NCBI GenBank assembly: GCA_947629985.1
Contig: CANRFV010000002.1
Location: 62,001 to 126,000, forward strand
Length of the DNA stretch: 64,000 nt
Origin: an uncultured Clostridia bacterium
GTDB lineage: Bacteria; Bacillota; Clostridia; Christensenellales; CAG-314
Direction of reading: 5' to 3'
Part shown: piece after piece, positions 1-9,128 of the stretch
How the letters are laid out: every line of letters starts with the position of its first letter
Position numbering within the stretch: the first letter of the stretch is position 1
Made by a program: the position numbers and the translations under genes
Notes under the pieces: model-generated
Seen by the model: the letters and a program-made list of their open reading frames with translations, nothing else
What the model was told of the DNA's origin: nothing
Databases searched by the model: none

Positions 1-1556
1 TGCCCCTTTACGTAATACAGCAAACGGTCGGCAATTTCCACGCGAGCGTACTGCAAATCGTTGCCCAACGTCTGTGCGCGCGGAACGGTATCGGTTACGG
101 CGCGTATACGCGGACATATCGAATAAAACGACGTGTCGGCATACGATTCGCTGCCCTTAAAACTTGTCCATTCGTTATTGTACATTCGATAAGTCATATC
201 GTTGACCGAATCGCGACCGTCCGAGCCGTACAGCGGATACATCGGGTTGTTGTCGGAATCGCTGCCACTGACAACTATCGAAAAATATTCGCCCTGCTCC
301 AATTTAACGGGTGTGTCGAGATCAACCGTATACAACCCCGAATTGGCAAAATAAATATCTTTCTTTTCCGCAACCAACACCCCGTTTGTGGGAATGTTTT
401 CGGGGGCGTTTACGTTGCCGGGGTTGGCTTTTACGTTTTTGTACACCTTGATAGTTGCGGTTAAATTTTTGTTGCGAAAACCGAAAACAACCGCTTTGAG
501 TTGTTCTTGCACGTCGGGACTTGACAACTTTGCCTCATATATGGCGCCGTGCGCTTCGGTAATGTATTGCGTGCTGTTATCCGACACCATGCCGTCGTAA
601 TAATAAAGATTGGGGTAATCCTTTTTTAACGCCGTATCCACCGCGTAGAGATTGCTGCCCAAATGCGAATTGTACGAAAGATAGAAACAATACGTGCCGT
701 TTACCTGTACGCCGCCGCTGCCCCAACTGTTTTTTACTATCCAGGCGCCGTTTTCGGACGGCTTGTCGGGCGAAAAGTTGTCGCTTGATATGCTGTCGTC
801 CCACCCGACGATGAGCGACGCGTGCCCCATAGAACGCCCGTCGGCGTAATACAAATATTTTTGCCAGGTTGTTTGCGGCGATTTGTACTCCATTGTTACC
901 GCACCGTATTGCAAAATTGCACGCTTGATCGCTTCCCGGTTGTTGGGAATGAGCGTATAGCCCTGAATAAAATATTTGGATTGAGATATGGCGTTTTTTA
1001 TATAAGTATCCGACCAGGTGTCTCTTGTAGTTTGACTTATGGGCGAATATCCCTGCGTCATCGACAAAAACGCGTCGTGCGCAAACGATCCTTGGTTCCA
1101 ATTGTCCGAGTACGTATCGTTGTTTGTAAGGTTAAGCGGATCGCGCGTGCCGTCGCGATTGTACCGCACATACGCCGCGGCAATTTCGTCCAGGTCGAGA
1201 TTGTCCTTTGTGGCGTCGGGGTCGACGCCTTCGCGCAAAATACCCGCCTCTACCGCGCCTATTGCGGCATACGCCCAACAAATGCTTTTGCCGCCCTGAT
1301 TGCGTTCGGGGGTAATGTATCCGTAAGTTCTGCCGTCAAATTTGGGCAGTTTTACCCAGGCGTCCAATTGCTCGGCGGACGCGGTTTGCAGTTGTTGCAA
1401 ATTGTCGGGCGCGGCGTCGGTAACGGCGGGAGCATATACGGCAGACGGCTCCGCCGCGTACGCCGACACGTTTGCGTCGCACAAAGAAAAGCCCACGCTC
1501 GGCGAGAGCAAAAGTGTGCAAAATGCGATTAACGTAGCGACAAAAAACTTTTTCAT
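1..1556 (-). CDS. Papain-family (peptidase C1) secreted cysteine protease, 3' truncated by window edge
   Basis: Manual reverse-strand translation from ATG at 1554-1556: signal-like MKKFFVATLIAFCTLLL; catalytic Cys region NQGGKSICWAYAA, His region GHASLIVGWDD, Asn region WIVKNSWGSGG. Missing from the ORF track because it runs off the window. Confidence 0.85.
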   Translation of the reverse strand, partial: MKKFFVATLIAFCTLLLSPSVGFSLCDANVSAYAAEPSAVYAPAVTDAAPDNLQQLQTASAEQLDAWVKLPKFDGRTYGYITPERNQGGKSICWAYAAIGAVEAGILREGVDPDATKDNLDLDEIAAAYVRYNRDGTRDPLNLTNNDTYSDNWNQGSFAHDAFLSMTQGYSPISQTTRDTWSDTYIKNAISQSKYFIQGYTLIPNNREAIKRAILQYGAVTMEYKSPQTTWQKYLYYADGRSMGHASLIVGWDDSISSDNFSPDKPSENGAWIVKNSWGSGGVQVNGTYCFYLSYNSHLGSNLYAVDTALKKDYPNLYYYDGMVSDNSTQYITEAHGAIYEAKLSSPDVQEQLKAVVFGFRNKNLTATIKVYKNVKANPGNVNAPENIPTNGVLVAEKKDIYFANSGLYTVDLDTPVKLEQGEYFSIVVSGSDSDNNPMYPLYGSDGRDSVNDMTYRMYNNEWTSFKGSESYADTSFYSICPRIRAVTDTVPRAQTLGNDLQYARVEIADRLLYYVKG

Positions 1557-1905
1557 ATCTGTTAAAATTGTATACGATTACACGCCGATTGTCAAATAAT
1601 TGCCGCAAGCGGGCATTTTGCCTCCGCAAGCGCCGTCGGCGCCTACGCGTGGCGGTCTCGAATGCCTAATGTTTAATTTAACCAATTTGATAGTCAAATT
1701 CTTTTTGAGCCACGATTTTGAGCAATTTTATTATAGGCACACTCGCCAATTTAATTTATTATATTAGTGCTAATAAGTTTGGCAATTTAGACCACTGTGC
1801 CGAAGACGACATTTGGCGTAATAATCATTACAAAATAGACAAAACTTTATCCCCCCCCCACAAAGGACGCCCCTGTTAGATGTGCCTATACTATTATTTA
1901 GTATA

Positions 1906-3658
1906 ATTTCAATCCACGCCCCCGTGCAAGGGGCGACCCGAATTCGTTTACATAATAATATATTATGACAACATTTCAATCCACGCCCCCGTGCAAGGGG
2001 CGACGTGCTTTCATCTCTTCCATAGTATCAGGACAATGGATTTCAATCCACGCCCCCGTGCAAGGGGCGACTGTTTCTTATGTCGATAAATTTTACGATA
2101 TTAAAATTTCAATCCACGCCCCCGTGCAAGGGGCGACTTGTGCGGGTTTACGATACATAAACCGCCTAAATATTTCAATCCACGCCCCCGTGCAAGGGGC
2201 GACTGTTTCTTATGTCGATAAATTTTACGATATTAAAATTTCAATCCACGCCCCCGTGCAAGGGGCGACCCGACCGTCCACCCCCTGCCGGGGGTGCTTT
2301 TTTATTTCAATCCACGCCCCCGTGCAAGGGGCGACTGCGCCGTTCGGGGGTGATTATACGCCTTCAAGATATTTCAATCCACGCCCCCGTGCAAGGGGCG
2401 ACCGTAAACAAGAAGACCACCGCAAGTCTCATGACCATTTCAATCCACGCCCCCGTGCAAGGGGCGACCAAGACCATTCCAAACACCTAAAAGCATATTA
2501 ATATTTCAATCCACGCCCCCGTGCAAGGGGCGACGATTACGAAGTCCATTGTAAAGGCGTGAGTACCATTTCAATCCACGCCCCCGTGCAAGGGGCGACG
2601 TGATCGGCATGATGAAAGCCACCGTCTACAAGCATTTCAATCCACGCCCCCGTGCAAGGGGCGACCCAAAAAATGGGCAAAAAACACACTATCAAACAAT
2701 TTCAATCCACGCCCCCGTGCAAGGGGCGACGTTACCTCCTCTTTTACTCTGCTCCATTATACTACATTTCAATCCACGCCCCCGTGCAAGGGGCGACCCG
2801 CACAGCCGGACGGAGCAGCGCGGCACCGCCATTTCAATCCACGCCCCCGTGCAAGGGGCGACTTGCAACCGCAAGCGACGACAAGTCGTTCATACTCGAT
2901 TTCAATCCACGCCCCCGTGCAAGGGGCGACTTTCCACGCAAAACACTACAAGGCGGACGCGTTGATTTCAATCCACGCCCCCGTGCAAGGGGCGACTTGT
3001 TGGTTTTGCGGTCGGGTGTGCGAGTGCGAGATTTCAATCCACGCCCCCGTGCAAGGGGCGACTTAAGGCGGCGAAATCGGCGGAGGCGCAACAATATTTC
3101 AATCCACGCCCCCGTGCAAGGGGCGACTACGCAGGTTGGGAGAAGTTGGCGCGGTATTATATTTCAATCCACGCCCCCGTGCAAGGGGCGACCAAATTGA
3201 AACGACGGGTGTATAATATAGGTGTATTTCAATCCACGCCCCCGTGCAAGGGGCGACCTTGCAACCGCAAGCGACAACAAGTCTTTCATACTCAATTTCA
3301 ATCCACGCCCCCGTGCAAGGGGCGACTGTTACGTCTTGCCCTGTTGCTTTGGCAACTATATTTCAATCCACGCCCCCGTGCAAGGGGCGACGGTTGCAAG
3401 TGCCGATACCGCAAAAAAGGAGAAAATTTCAATCCACGCCCCCGTGCAAGGGGCGACGGGAAAAGGCGGTAAAAATAGACTAATATATAATATATTTCAA
3501 TCCACGCCCCCGTGCAAGGGGCGACTGATAGGTGCGTGGTGTAATGACAGGTTGAAGTTATTTCAATCCACGCCCCCGTGCAAGGGGCGACCATCAGGCT
3601 TGTTTTCGTCTGCTCGTTCTATAACTATTTCAATCCACGCCCCCGTGCAAGGGGCGAC
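1906..3658 (-). CRISPR. CRISPR array, type I-C: 27 repeats of 32 nt, 26 spacers of about 33-37 nt
   Basis: Repeat on + strand ATTTCAATCCACGCCCCCGTGCAAGGGGCGAC; reverse complement GTCGCCCCTTGCACGGGGGCGTGGATTGAAAT has the type I-C GTCGC...GTGGATTGAAAT form. Repeat starts read at 1906,1973,2040,2106,2172,2238,2304,2371,2437,2503,2568,2634,2699,2766,2831,2899,2965,3031,3096,3161,3226,3295,3360,3426,3494,3560,3627. Orientation inferred from cas operon and repeat form. Confidence 0.98.
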
Positions 3659-3807
3659 TGCGTTTTTTGTATAAAAAACGCGATTTTTCGGCTGTTTTGT
3701 TCTATTCACGTAATGATTACGGAATAAAAGTAATACAAAACCCCTGTGATCAAGCCGAAAATCGGTGCGAAAGTAAGCCGTTTTTTATGAGCGCTTACGG
3801 TTCGCAC
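3659..3807 (-). promoter_or_regulatory. Putative CRISPR leader between cas2 and array
   Basis: A/T-rich noncoding segment directly between the cas2 stop and the cas-proximal repeat, with a perfect inverted repeat at the repeat junction. Confidence 0.7.
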
Positions 3808-4098
3808 TTATAAAATCAAGGGTTTTTGCGGATCATACGATTGTTTCGCGCCAAAATTTTCTATCTTACGCTCGTATTTTCCGCCGAGATGATATATTCT
3901 TAGACTGTCTTCTTTTTCGTCAATAATTTTTAGTAATTTTTCTTTAACCAACAGCAACTGCGCAGGATCGAGCAAACATTCGAACACGGAATTTTGTACT
4001 CGTTGACCGTAGTCTTCGCAAAGTTTGGCGACACGTCGCAGTCGGCTTTTGCCATCCGTCGACTCGGTATTGACGTCATAAGTTATCAATACAAGCAT
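3808..4098 (-). CDS. cas2: CRISPR-associated endoribonuclease Cas2
   Basis: MLVLITYDVNTESTDGKSRLRRVAKLCEDYGQRVQNSVFECLL; internal Met at 4098 used as start (track ORF is over-extended). Confidence 0.95.
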   Translation of the reverse strand: MLVLITYDVNTESTDGKSRLRRVAKLCEDYGQRVQNSVFECLLDPAQLLLVKEKLLKIIDEKEDSLRIYHLGGKYERKIENFGAKQSYDPQKPLIL

Positions 4099-4102
4099 AA
4101 TT

Positions 4103-5134
4103 TCACTTCCAGAAAAACGGCGGATAAGCGTCGATATCCCCGCGTATAAACGCCGCAAGAAGTTGCGCCTGAACATGCGGTATCATACCCCATTGCACGT
4201 TTTCATGCAAAAACGGGTGCGTGAGCGTGTCGCGTTTTTTATCCTGCCAAAGTGCAAGAAATGTCTTTTTACCTTCGTCGGTAAAAATTACGGCGCCATC
4301 TTCCTTGAACACAAAATCATCGGCAGACAACATGCGCATGTTGATTGCAGACAACACGAATCTGTCTACCAGCGGAGCGCGCAACTCTTCGCACAGATCG
4401 AGAGCCAACGAACAACGGCCGGGTCTGTCTGTATGAAACACTCCGGCATAAGGGTCGAGACCAACCGCTTCGAGTGCGGAAACACAAACAGAACACAAAA
4501 GCGAATATCCAAACGACAACATTGCATTGACACGGTCGAGTGGCGGTCGACGATTTCGTCCCACAAATCGAAATTCTTGTCCGTCGCGTAATATCAAATT
4601 GTCAAAAACAGAAAAATAACATGCGGCTGCTTCGCCCTCGATACCACGCAGCGTACCTGCGCTATCCGCTTCGAAAGCTTTTTTTGCATCTATTCGCAAT
4701 TTTTCTTCTGTCTCTGCAACATTTTGTGCGTCAATTCGCGCGGCATGATCGCTCAGCGCACGCCTGAGTACCGCAGCCCCATTGCGCAATTTGGCAGCGA
4801 TCATCGTTTTGGCAACATTGAGCGAACGCGCTTCGTCGTCGCACAACCGAAACTGTTCACGCCTTAGCAAAATGTTGCCATACTGTTTGCCGGAAACTCG
4901 CGCCAAAAACTTTCCGTTTGCTCGCATAAACACTATCTGCTTGTTCATAGAAGCACATTTACCCATAAGCGCCGGCGAGGCTCCGCTATAACCCAAAGTT
5001 ACTATCGATTCCAACGTATGTAACGGCAATCGCCCTATTTCGGAATCACCGTCGAAAACCACCACGTTTTCACCGTCAAGCGCAAGATATGCATTCTCAC
5101 GCGTAACATAGAGAGTATTCAGTATTTTTTTCAC
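4103..5134 (-). CDS. cas1: CRISPR-associated endonuclease Cas1 (subtype I-C)
   Basis: VKKILNTLYVTRENAYLALDGENVVVFDG...LGYSGASPALM...; GTG start at 5134 overlaps the cas4 stop (GTGA). Confidence 0.95.
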   Translation of the reverse strand: MKKILNTLYVTRENAYLALDGENVVVFDGDSEIGRLPLHTLESIVTLGYSGASPALMGKCASMNKQIVFMRANGKFLARVSGKQYGNILLRREQFRLCDDEARSLNVAKTMIAAKLRNGAAVLRRALSDHAARIDAQNVAETEEKLRIDAKKAFEADSAGTLRGIEGEAAACYFSVFDNLILRDGQEFRFVGRNRRPPLDRVNAMLSFGYSLLCSVCVSALEAVGLDPYAGVFHTDRPGRCSLALDLCEELRAPLVDRFVLSAINMRMLSADDFVFKEDGAVIFTDEGKKTFLALWQDKKRDTLTHPFLHENVQWGMIPHVQAQLLAAFIRGDIDAYPPFFWK

Positions 5135-5790
5135 AGATCCTCCACGTTTAATCGAATATAATCCGATACAGACAGCCTTGCCAACTTGGGCATACAAGCA
5201 TCTTTCAATGAGCACGCACCGCAATGCACATGGGATTCGGGAGCGGCTATACGTCCAAACCTAAGGTCATCATGCATCTCGCGAAACGCTTTTTCTGTTT
5301 TGGCTCGCAATTCATCCGTAATTTCTACGCGCTCCCGACGTCGCGTTTCACCGTAAAACAATGCGCCTTCGTCGATTCGACACAACAACATTTCTTCCAG
5401 ACACATAGCCTGTGCCGTAAGTTGTATTCTGTCCGAATCATCCGCCTTGGGACTACCGCGCTTATATTCTATCGGGCAGACCTTAAACTTTCCTTCACGA
5501 CCATTTAACGTTATTCCGTCGTCAGCTTTCGTAAACTTCACCACATCGCATTCGCCCGTTACTCCCATACGCCTGGATATTACAGGCATGGCGCGGGAAA
5601 TTATTACGTCATTGCGTTTTTCTTTAATAAACGGGTCGTGGGCACGGTCATGCATAATACGTCCTTCCGCCGTTAAAAAATTTTCTTCCCACACTTGCGC
5701 GATGTTAATAAGTCCCCACTGGCGGCGACAAAAGATGAAATGCTGTATTCCGGAAAGTTGAACAAAATCCTCTTCTGCGTATTCCATCAC
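5131..5790 (-). CDS. cas4: CRISPR-associated exonuclease Cas4
   Basis: LSGIQHFIFCRRQWGLINI...GECDVVKF...CPIEYKRG...CGACSLKDACMPKL: Cas4 RecB-like nuclease and Cys cluster. Confidence 0.95.
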   Translation of the reverse strand: MMEYAEEDFVQLSGIQHFIFCRRQWGLINIAQVWEENFLTAEGRIMHDRAHDPFIKEKRNDVIISRAMPVISRRMGVTGECDVVKFTKADDGITLNGREGKFKVCPIEYKRGSPKADDSDRIQLTAQAMCLEEMLLCRIDEGALFYGETRRRERVEITDELRAKTEKAFREMHDDLRFGRIAAPESHVHCGACSLKDACMPKLARLSVSDYIRLNVEDL

Positions 5791-6623
5791 ACGACTTTTT
5801 CGGGAACAAGCCCTTCTAATGATTTGACTGTAATTACATAATCGTCAAAACTCGTCGGCACTACGACCCCTTCTTTTTTTGCTGCGCTTACAGAACGGTG
5901 TACAACAGCCGAATTATATTTGCCCAATTTGGAATCGTGTTGCCACCAATACATAGCAACAACTTCCATGCTACCGTCGGGGCGTGCAGACGACGCGTCG
6001 TTTTCAAATAGCGTTGCAAGACACTGTTTGATCGTCTCCGCGTCATCTTCGGAAAATCCGGTTTTCTCGGCAAGTTGCACGTTTATCGAACCGCATATTT
6101 TGTAAAGACCGAACGGTACATAGTGCTTTGCGCCCATTGTGTCTGATGACTTTTTTTCTGCGGGTTCGCTATTTACGCTTTTGGTTATCTGCATTGTAGT
6201 AACGTCTACGGGATCAACGCTGACCGCAGTGCATACCGTAACCGGTCCGCGCACGGGAACGGAAACTCCGTTTCTGTCCGACTTGAAAGCAAAGACCTGA
6301 CCGAAAGCGCGTACGTCCAGCCACGTTTCGCAAGCCTTTTTGGCATATTCGACAGGATCCTTAATATCGCCCAATTCGTCCTTGGCACGCTCGCTGAGAG
6401 ACCTTTTGCCATCGATGTTTTTGTCGTCGGATTGTACAAATATGTTGCAACCCATGTCTATCATTCTGTTACGAATTTTACGTTTGATGCAAACATCCGA
6501 AATTTCCCCGTTGCCGTTTGTGTCTACGCGCGGACGATTACCGTTAAGCGGATCGCCGTTGGGGTTGCAATGTTTAGCGGTAACGAACAATACAAAATCG
6601 ATTTTGTTATTCAGCGTCTTCAT
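5787..6623 (-). CDS. cas7c: Cas7 (Csd2), type I-C backbone protein
   Basis: MKTLNNKIDFVLFVTAKHCNPNGDPLNGNRPRVDTNGNGEISDVCIKRKIRN: Csd2/Csh2 signature. Confidence 0.95.
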   Translation of the reverse strand: MKTLNNKIDFVLFVTAKHCNPNGDPLNGNRPRVDTNGNGEISDVCIKRKIRNRMIDMGCNIFVQSDDKNIDGKRSLSERAKDELGDIKDPVEYAKKACETWLDVRAFGQVFAFKSDRNGVSVPVRGPVTVCTAVSVDPVDVTTMQITKSVNSEPAEKKSSDTMGAKHYVPFGLYKICGSINVQLAEKTGFSEDDAETIKQCLATLFENDASSARPDGSMEVVAMYWWQHDSKLGKYNSAVVHRSVSAAKKEGVVVPTSFDDYVITVKSLEGLVPEKVV

Positions 6624-8418
6624 TATTTTGATTCTCCTTTTTTTGATTTAATTTTTTTCTTTCAAGATAATAGCCAAGCAAATAGGTCGCGCTCAGCGGT
6701 TTGTTGAGTTCCTGTTCATCATCCGTATCGAGCAATGAAACAATACTCGCTATTTCGTCTTTGTAAAAACGCTCCGTTCCGCCACGAAGTCTCTTGAAAT
6801 ACGGGAGCAACTGCTGTTCAAGCGTTCTCCACGTTCTCATTGGGTGTTGCACGTAAGCGGATTGCAATCTCTCGGCGTTTGTTTCGCGCGATGTTTCGCC
6901 TGACTCAAAAACAGCTCGCGACTCTGCCTTTTCGAGTACGGCAAGCAGTCTGCCGAAAAGATAACTTCGATCTTTTTTCGTTTCGTCAAGTTCCATAGTT
7001 ATTTCCTCCTTGTATTTGTTGTGATATGTTTTTTTGAGAGCGGCACATGTTATTGCCAACAGTTTGTTGTAATTGCCCGGCGAATATGCCGTCCGCGCGG
7101 AACATTTTGTTACCAATGCGCGAAGAATGCCAACGGGGAAATTTCCACCATCCACTATGGCAGAAATCAACGCTTGATACGGCTCTCCTGTTACTTTGCC
7201 GTCAGCAGCGACGAAATCACCCTGTTGCGTTCCGAAAGCAAAATTTACGACATCTTTAAGTTTGGGCGAACCCACAGTCTTTTTTCGATCGGGCTTTTCC
7301 TTGGTTCCGACATTAATATCTATTTCCCAAACGAAATATGTGTACCATTTGTTAAGACGTTCGAGAAAATCACTACCCGTCAGTTCGTTAAAATAAGTAA
7401 CAGATAACCTGCCGCTGGTCGCCGCTTCCATAGACATTACAACAACATCAGCACTTGCACTATCTTTTAATTCGTTGCCATAACCATTCAGCGTCATAGC
7501 CAATCTTTTACGATATTGCGGTTCTGTATCCACGGCAAGCACTTCGCTTTCACCAAAGACATCCATTATCGGAGGCAATTTTTTGCCGCCCGTATTCCAA
7601 CAAACGAACGTGCGGTTTCCGACGGTAACACCTTGCCTTGTGATCAACCAACGTAATGCCGAATGAGCTTTTTGAGAAACATCTGTGCCAACTTCGCTGG
7701 CTTCGCGTGCGGAAACAAACCTGCCACGGTAGGTAAAGTTTGTGCTGTCGTTTGCTGAAATAAGTTTGGCATTCCCGTTCGCTCCGACAATGTTTTTCGG
7801 GTGTTTAGCGGTTACGGGTACTGTTTTTCCCGTTACATGACAAAACCCCAAAACAGGTTCACTCGTATTAAGATAATCTGCATACGCCTGCATAAAATTG
7901 ACATTACGCCAACATTCGGGAGCGCCGTCGCCACCGCGCACACGCCACCTTACCATTGCTTTTTCACGGTCGGTCCCACCGATCTTGTTGTTGAGATCGA
8001 AACTGTGGGACAAATCGTCGAATATCGTTCCGCCTTGCAAATAAAGATAAACTGCGTCCGCAATATAATGTGAATGACTACTGCTTGTCCATTTTTTTAA
8101 CGCTTCGATAAACGCCTTGTGCTTGCCTTTTTCGTCAAGTTCAGGTACAAGATAACCCAATTGGTCGCACAGTGGGTGCGGCATAACCCCGCTTGTTCTG
8201 CTTGCGGAATCTTCTGTGGCGGGAATTATCGTACGCCGATCGTTCTTGTCTATCTCCGATGCACTTTCGAACTTTCCGTTCTTGTCAATAATAATTTCAA
8301 TCTGAACGTTTGCGGTAATAAACCCCGGCGGACAAAGCACTGCGCCGTTTTCAACAGGCGCACCCACTTTATCTTCGTTATTTAGATATGTTTCGTAGCA
8401 TTTATTTATCCAGCCCAT
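6607..8418 (-). CDS. cas8c: Cas8c (Csd1), type I-C large subunit
   Basis: 603 aa between cas5 and cas7; GFCHVTGKTVPVTAKHPKNI..., ALRWLITRQGVTVGNRTFVCWNTGGKKLP, typical Csd1. Confidence 0.93.
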   Translation of the reverse strand: MGWINKCYETYLNNEDKVGAPVENGAVLCPPGFITANVQIEIIIDKNGKFESASEIDKNDRRTIIPATEDSASRTSGVMPHPLCDQLGYLVPELDEKGKHKAFIEALKKWTSSSHSHYIADAVYLYLQGGTIFDDLSHSFDLNNKIGGTDREKAMVRWRVRGGDGAPECWRNVNFMQAYADYLNTSEPVLGFCHVTGKTVPVTAKHPKNIVGANGNAKLISANDSTNFTYRGRFVSAREASEVGTDVSQKAHSALRWLITRQGVTVGNRTFVCWNTGGKKLPPIMDVFGESEVLAVDTEPQYRKRLAMTLNGYGNELKDSASADVVVMSMEAATSGRLSVTYFNELTGSDFLERLNKWYTYFVWEIDINVGTKEKPDRKKTVGSPKLKDVVNFAFGTQQGDFVAADGKVTGEPYQALISAIVDGGNFPVGILRALVTKCSARTAYSPGNYNKLLAITCAALKKTYHNKYKEEITMELDETKKDRSYLFGRLLAVLEKAESRAVFESGETSRETNAERLQSAYVQHPMRTWRTLEQQLLPYFKRLRGGTERFYKDEIASIVSLLDTDDEQELNKPLSATYLLGYYLERKKLNQKKENQNNEDAE

Positions 8419-9114
8419 CTACTTATCCTCCCCGACTAACCCGAAATGCTTGATTTCAAGTCCGTCCCGCACCACAGTGGTTTCCACACACTCCTCGGGG
8501 CGAGGATACTTTACTATGCCGTTTGCCATCTTTGCATTGAAAAATCGCTTAATAAGCCGCGTTTCATCTGGCACCTGACTTTCATCGGGATACGTAAAAC
8601 CATGAAACATCAAACCGAACGACAACGTCAAATCGTCGTTTTCGCCTTCGTCGTCATCGAATTTGCATGGTTCTACATAAGCCTGACACTCGCGAGTGCC
8701 AAGATAAACGTCTCTTCTGCCACCCGCTGCTATGCTGCGTTTGGCAATATCAAAATGTTTGTTTTCGTTCCTGTCCGCAGCCAACTCTTCACGCCTAAGA
8801 TTCCACTCGAAATGGGCCCTGACCCGGTACTCTACATCCCGCAAATACGTGTAGTACGATAGGTCGTTAGAGCCATCCGAATATTTTATCGGGCGCACTC
8901 CTTTTGTTTCCATGCGTATCCGTTTCATTACTCGAACTTCATCTACGATCCATATGAGCACCGGTTTCCAATAAATTGAGTGTAATACACCCTTCATCGC
9001 TTCATATGTCGGAATTTGGTAACTGCACTTTTCACCGCCGATCCGAGTAATGGGGTCGGAAAACAAAGCGAGCGGACCGTAAACCTTGAATTCGACCATG
9101 TTTTTGTACTTCAA
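8419..9114 (-). CDS. cas5c: Cas5c (Csd5), crRNA-processing Cas5
   Basis: VEFKVYGPLALFSDPITRIGGEKCSYQIPTYEAMKGVLHSIYWKPVLIW: Cas5c signature; no cas6, as expected for I-C. Confidence 0.95.
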   Translation of the reverse strand: MKYKNMVEFKVYGPLALFSDPITRIGGEKCSYQIPTYEAMKGVLHSIYWKPVLIWIVDEVRVMKRIRMETKGVRPIKYSDGSNDLSYYTYLRDVEYRVRAHFEWNLRREELAADRNENKHFDIAKRSIAAGGRRDVYLGTRECQAYVEPCKFDDDEGENDDLTLSFGLMFHGFTYPDESQVPDETRLIKRFFNAKMANGIVKYPRPEECVETTVVRDGLEIKHFGLVGEDK

Positions 9115-9128
9115 AATGTTCCCTCCTT

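Noticed and set aside
577-1629. ORFs at 577-1101(-), 822-1532(+), 1336-1629(-)
   Set aside because: Overlap the convincing C1 peptidase frame on the reverse strand; basic/low-complexity shadow frames.
1965-3674. Track ORFs encoding repeated ISIHAPVQGAT / FQSTPPCKGR / FNPRPRARGD peptides
   Set aside because: They are translations of the CRISPR repeats, not proteins.
3659-3720. Possible tracrRNA or additional degenerate repeat in the leader
   Set aside because: No similarity to the repeat beyond 3658, and type I-C systems do not use a tracrRNA.
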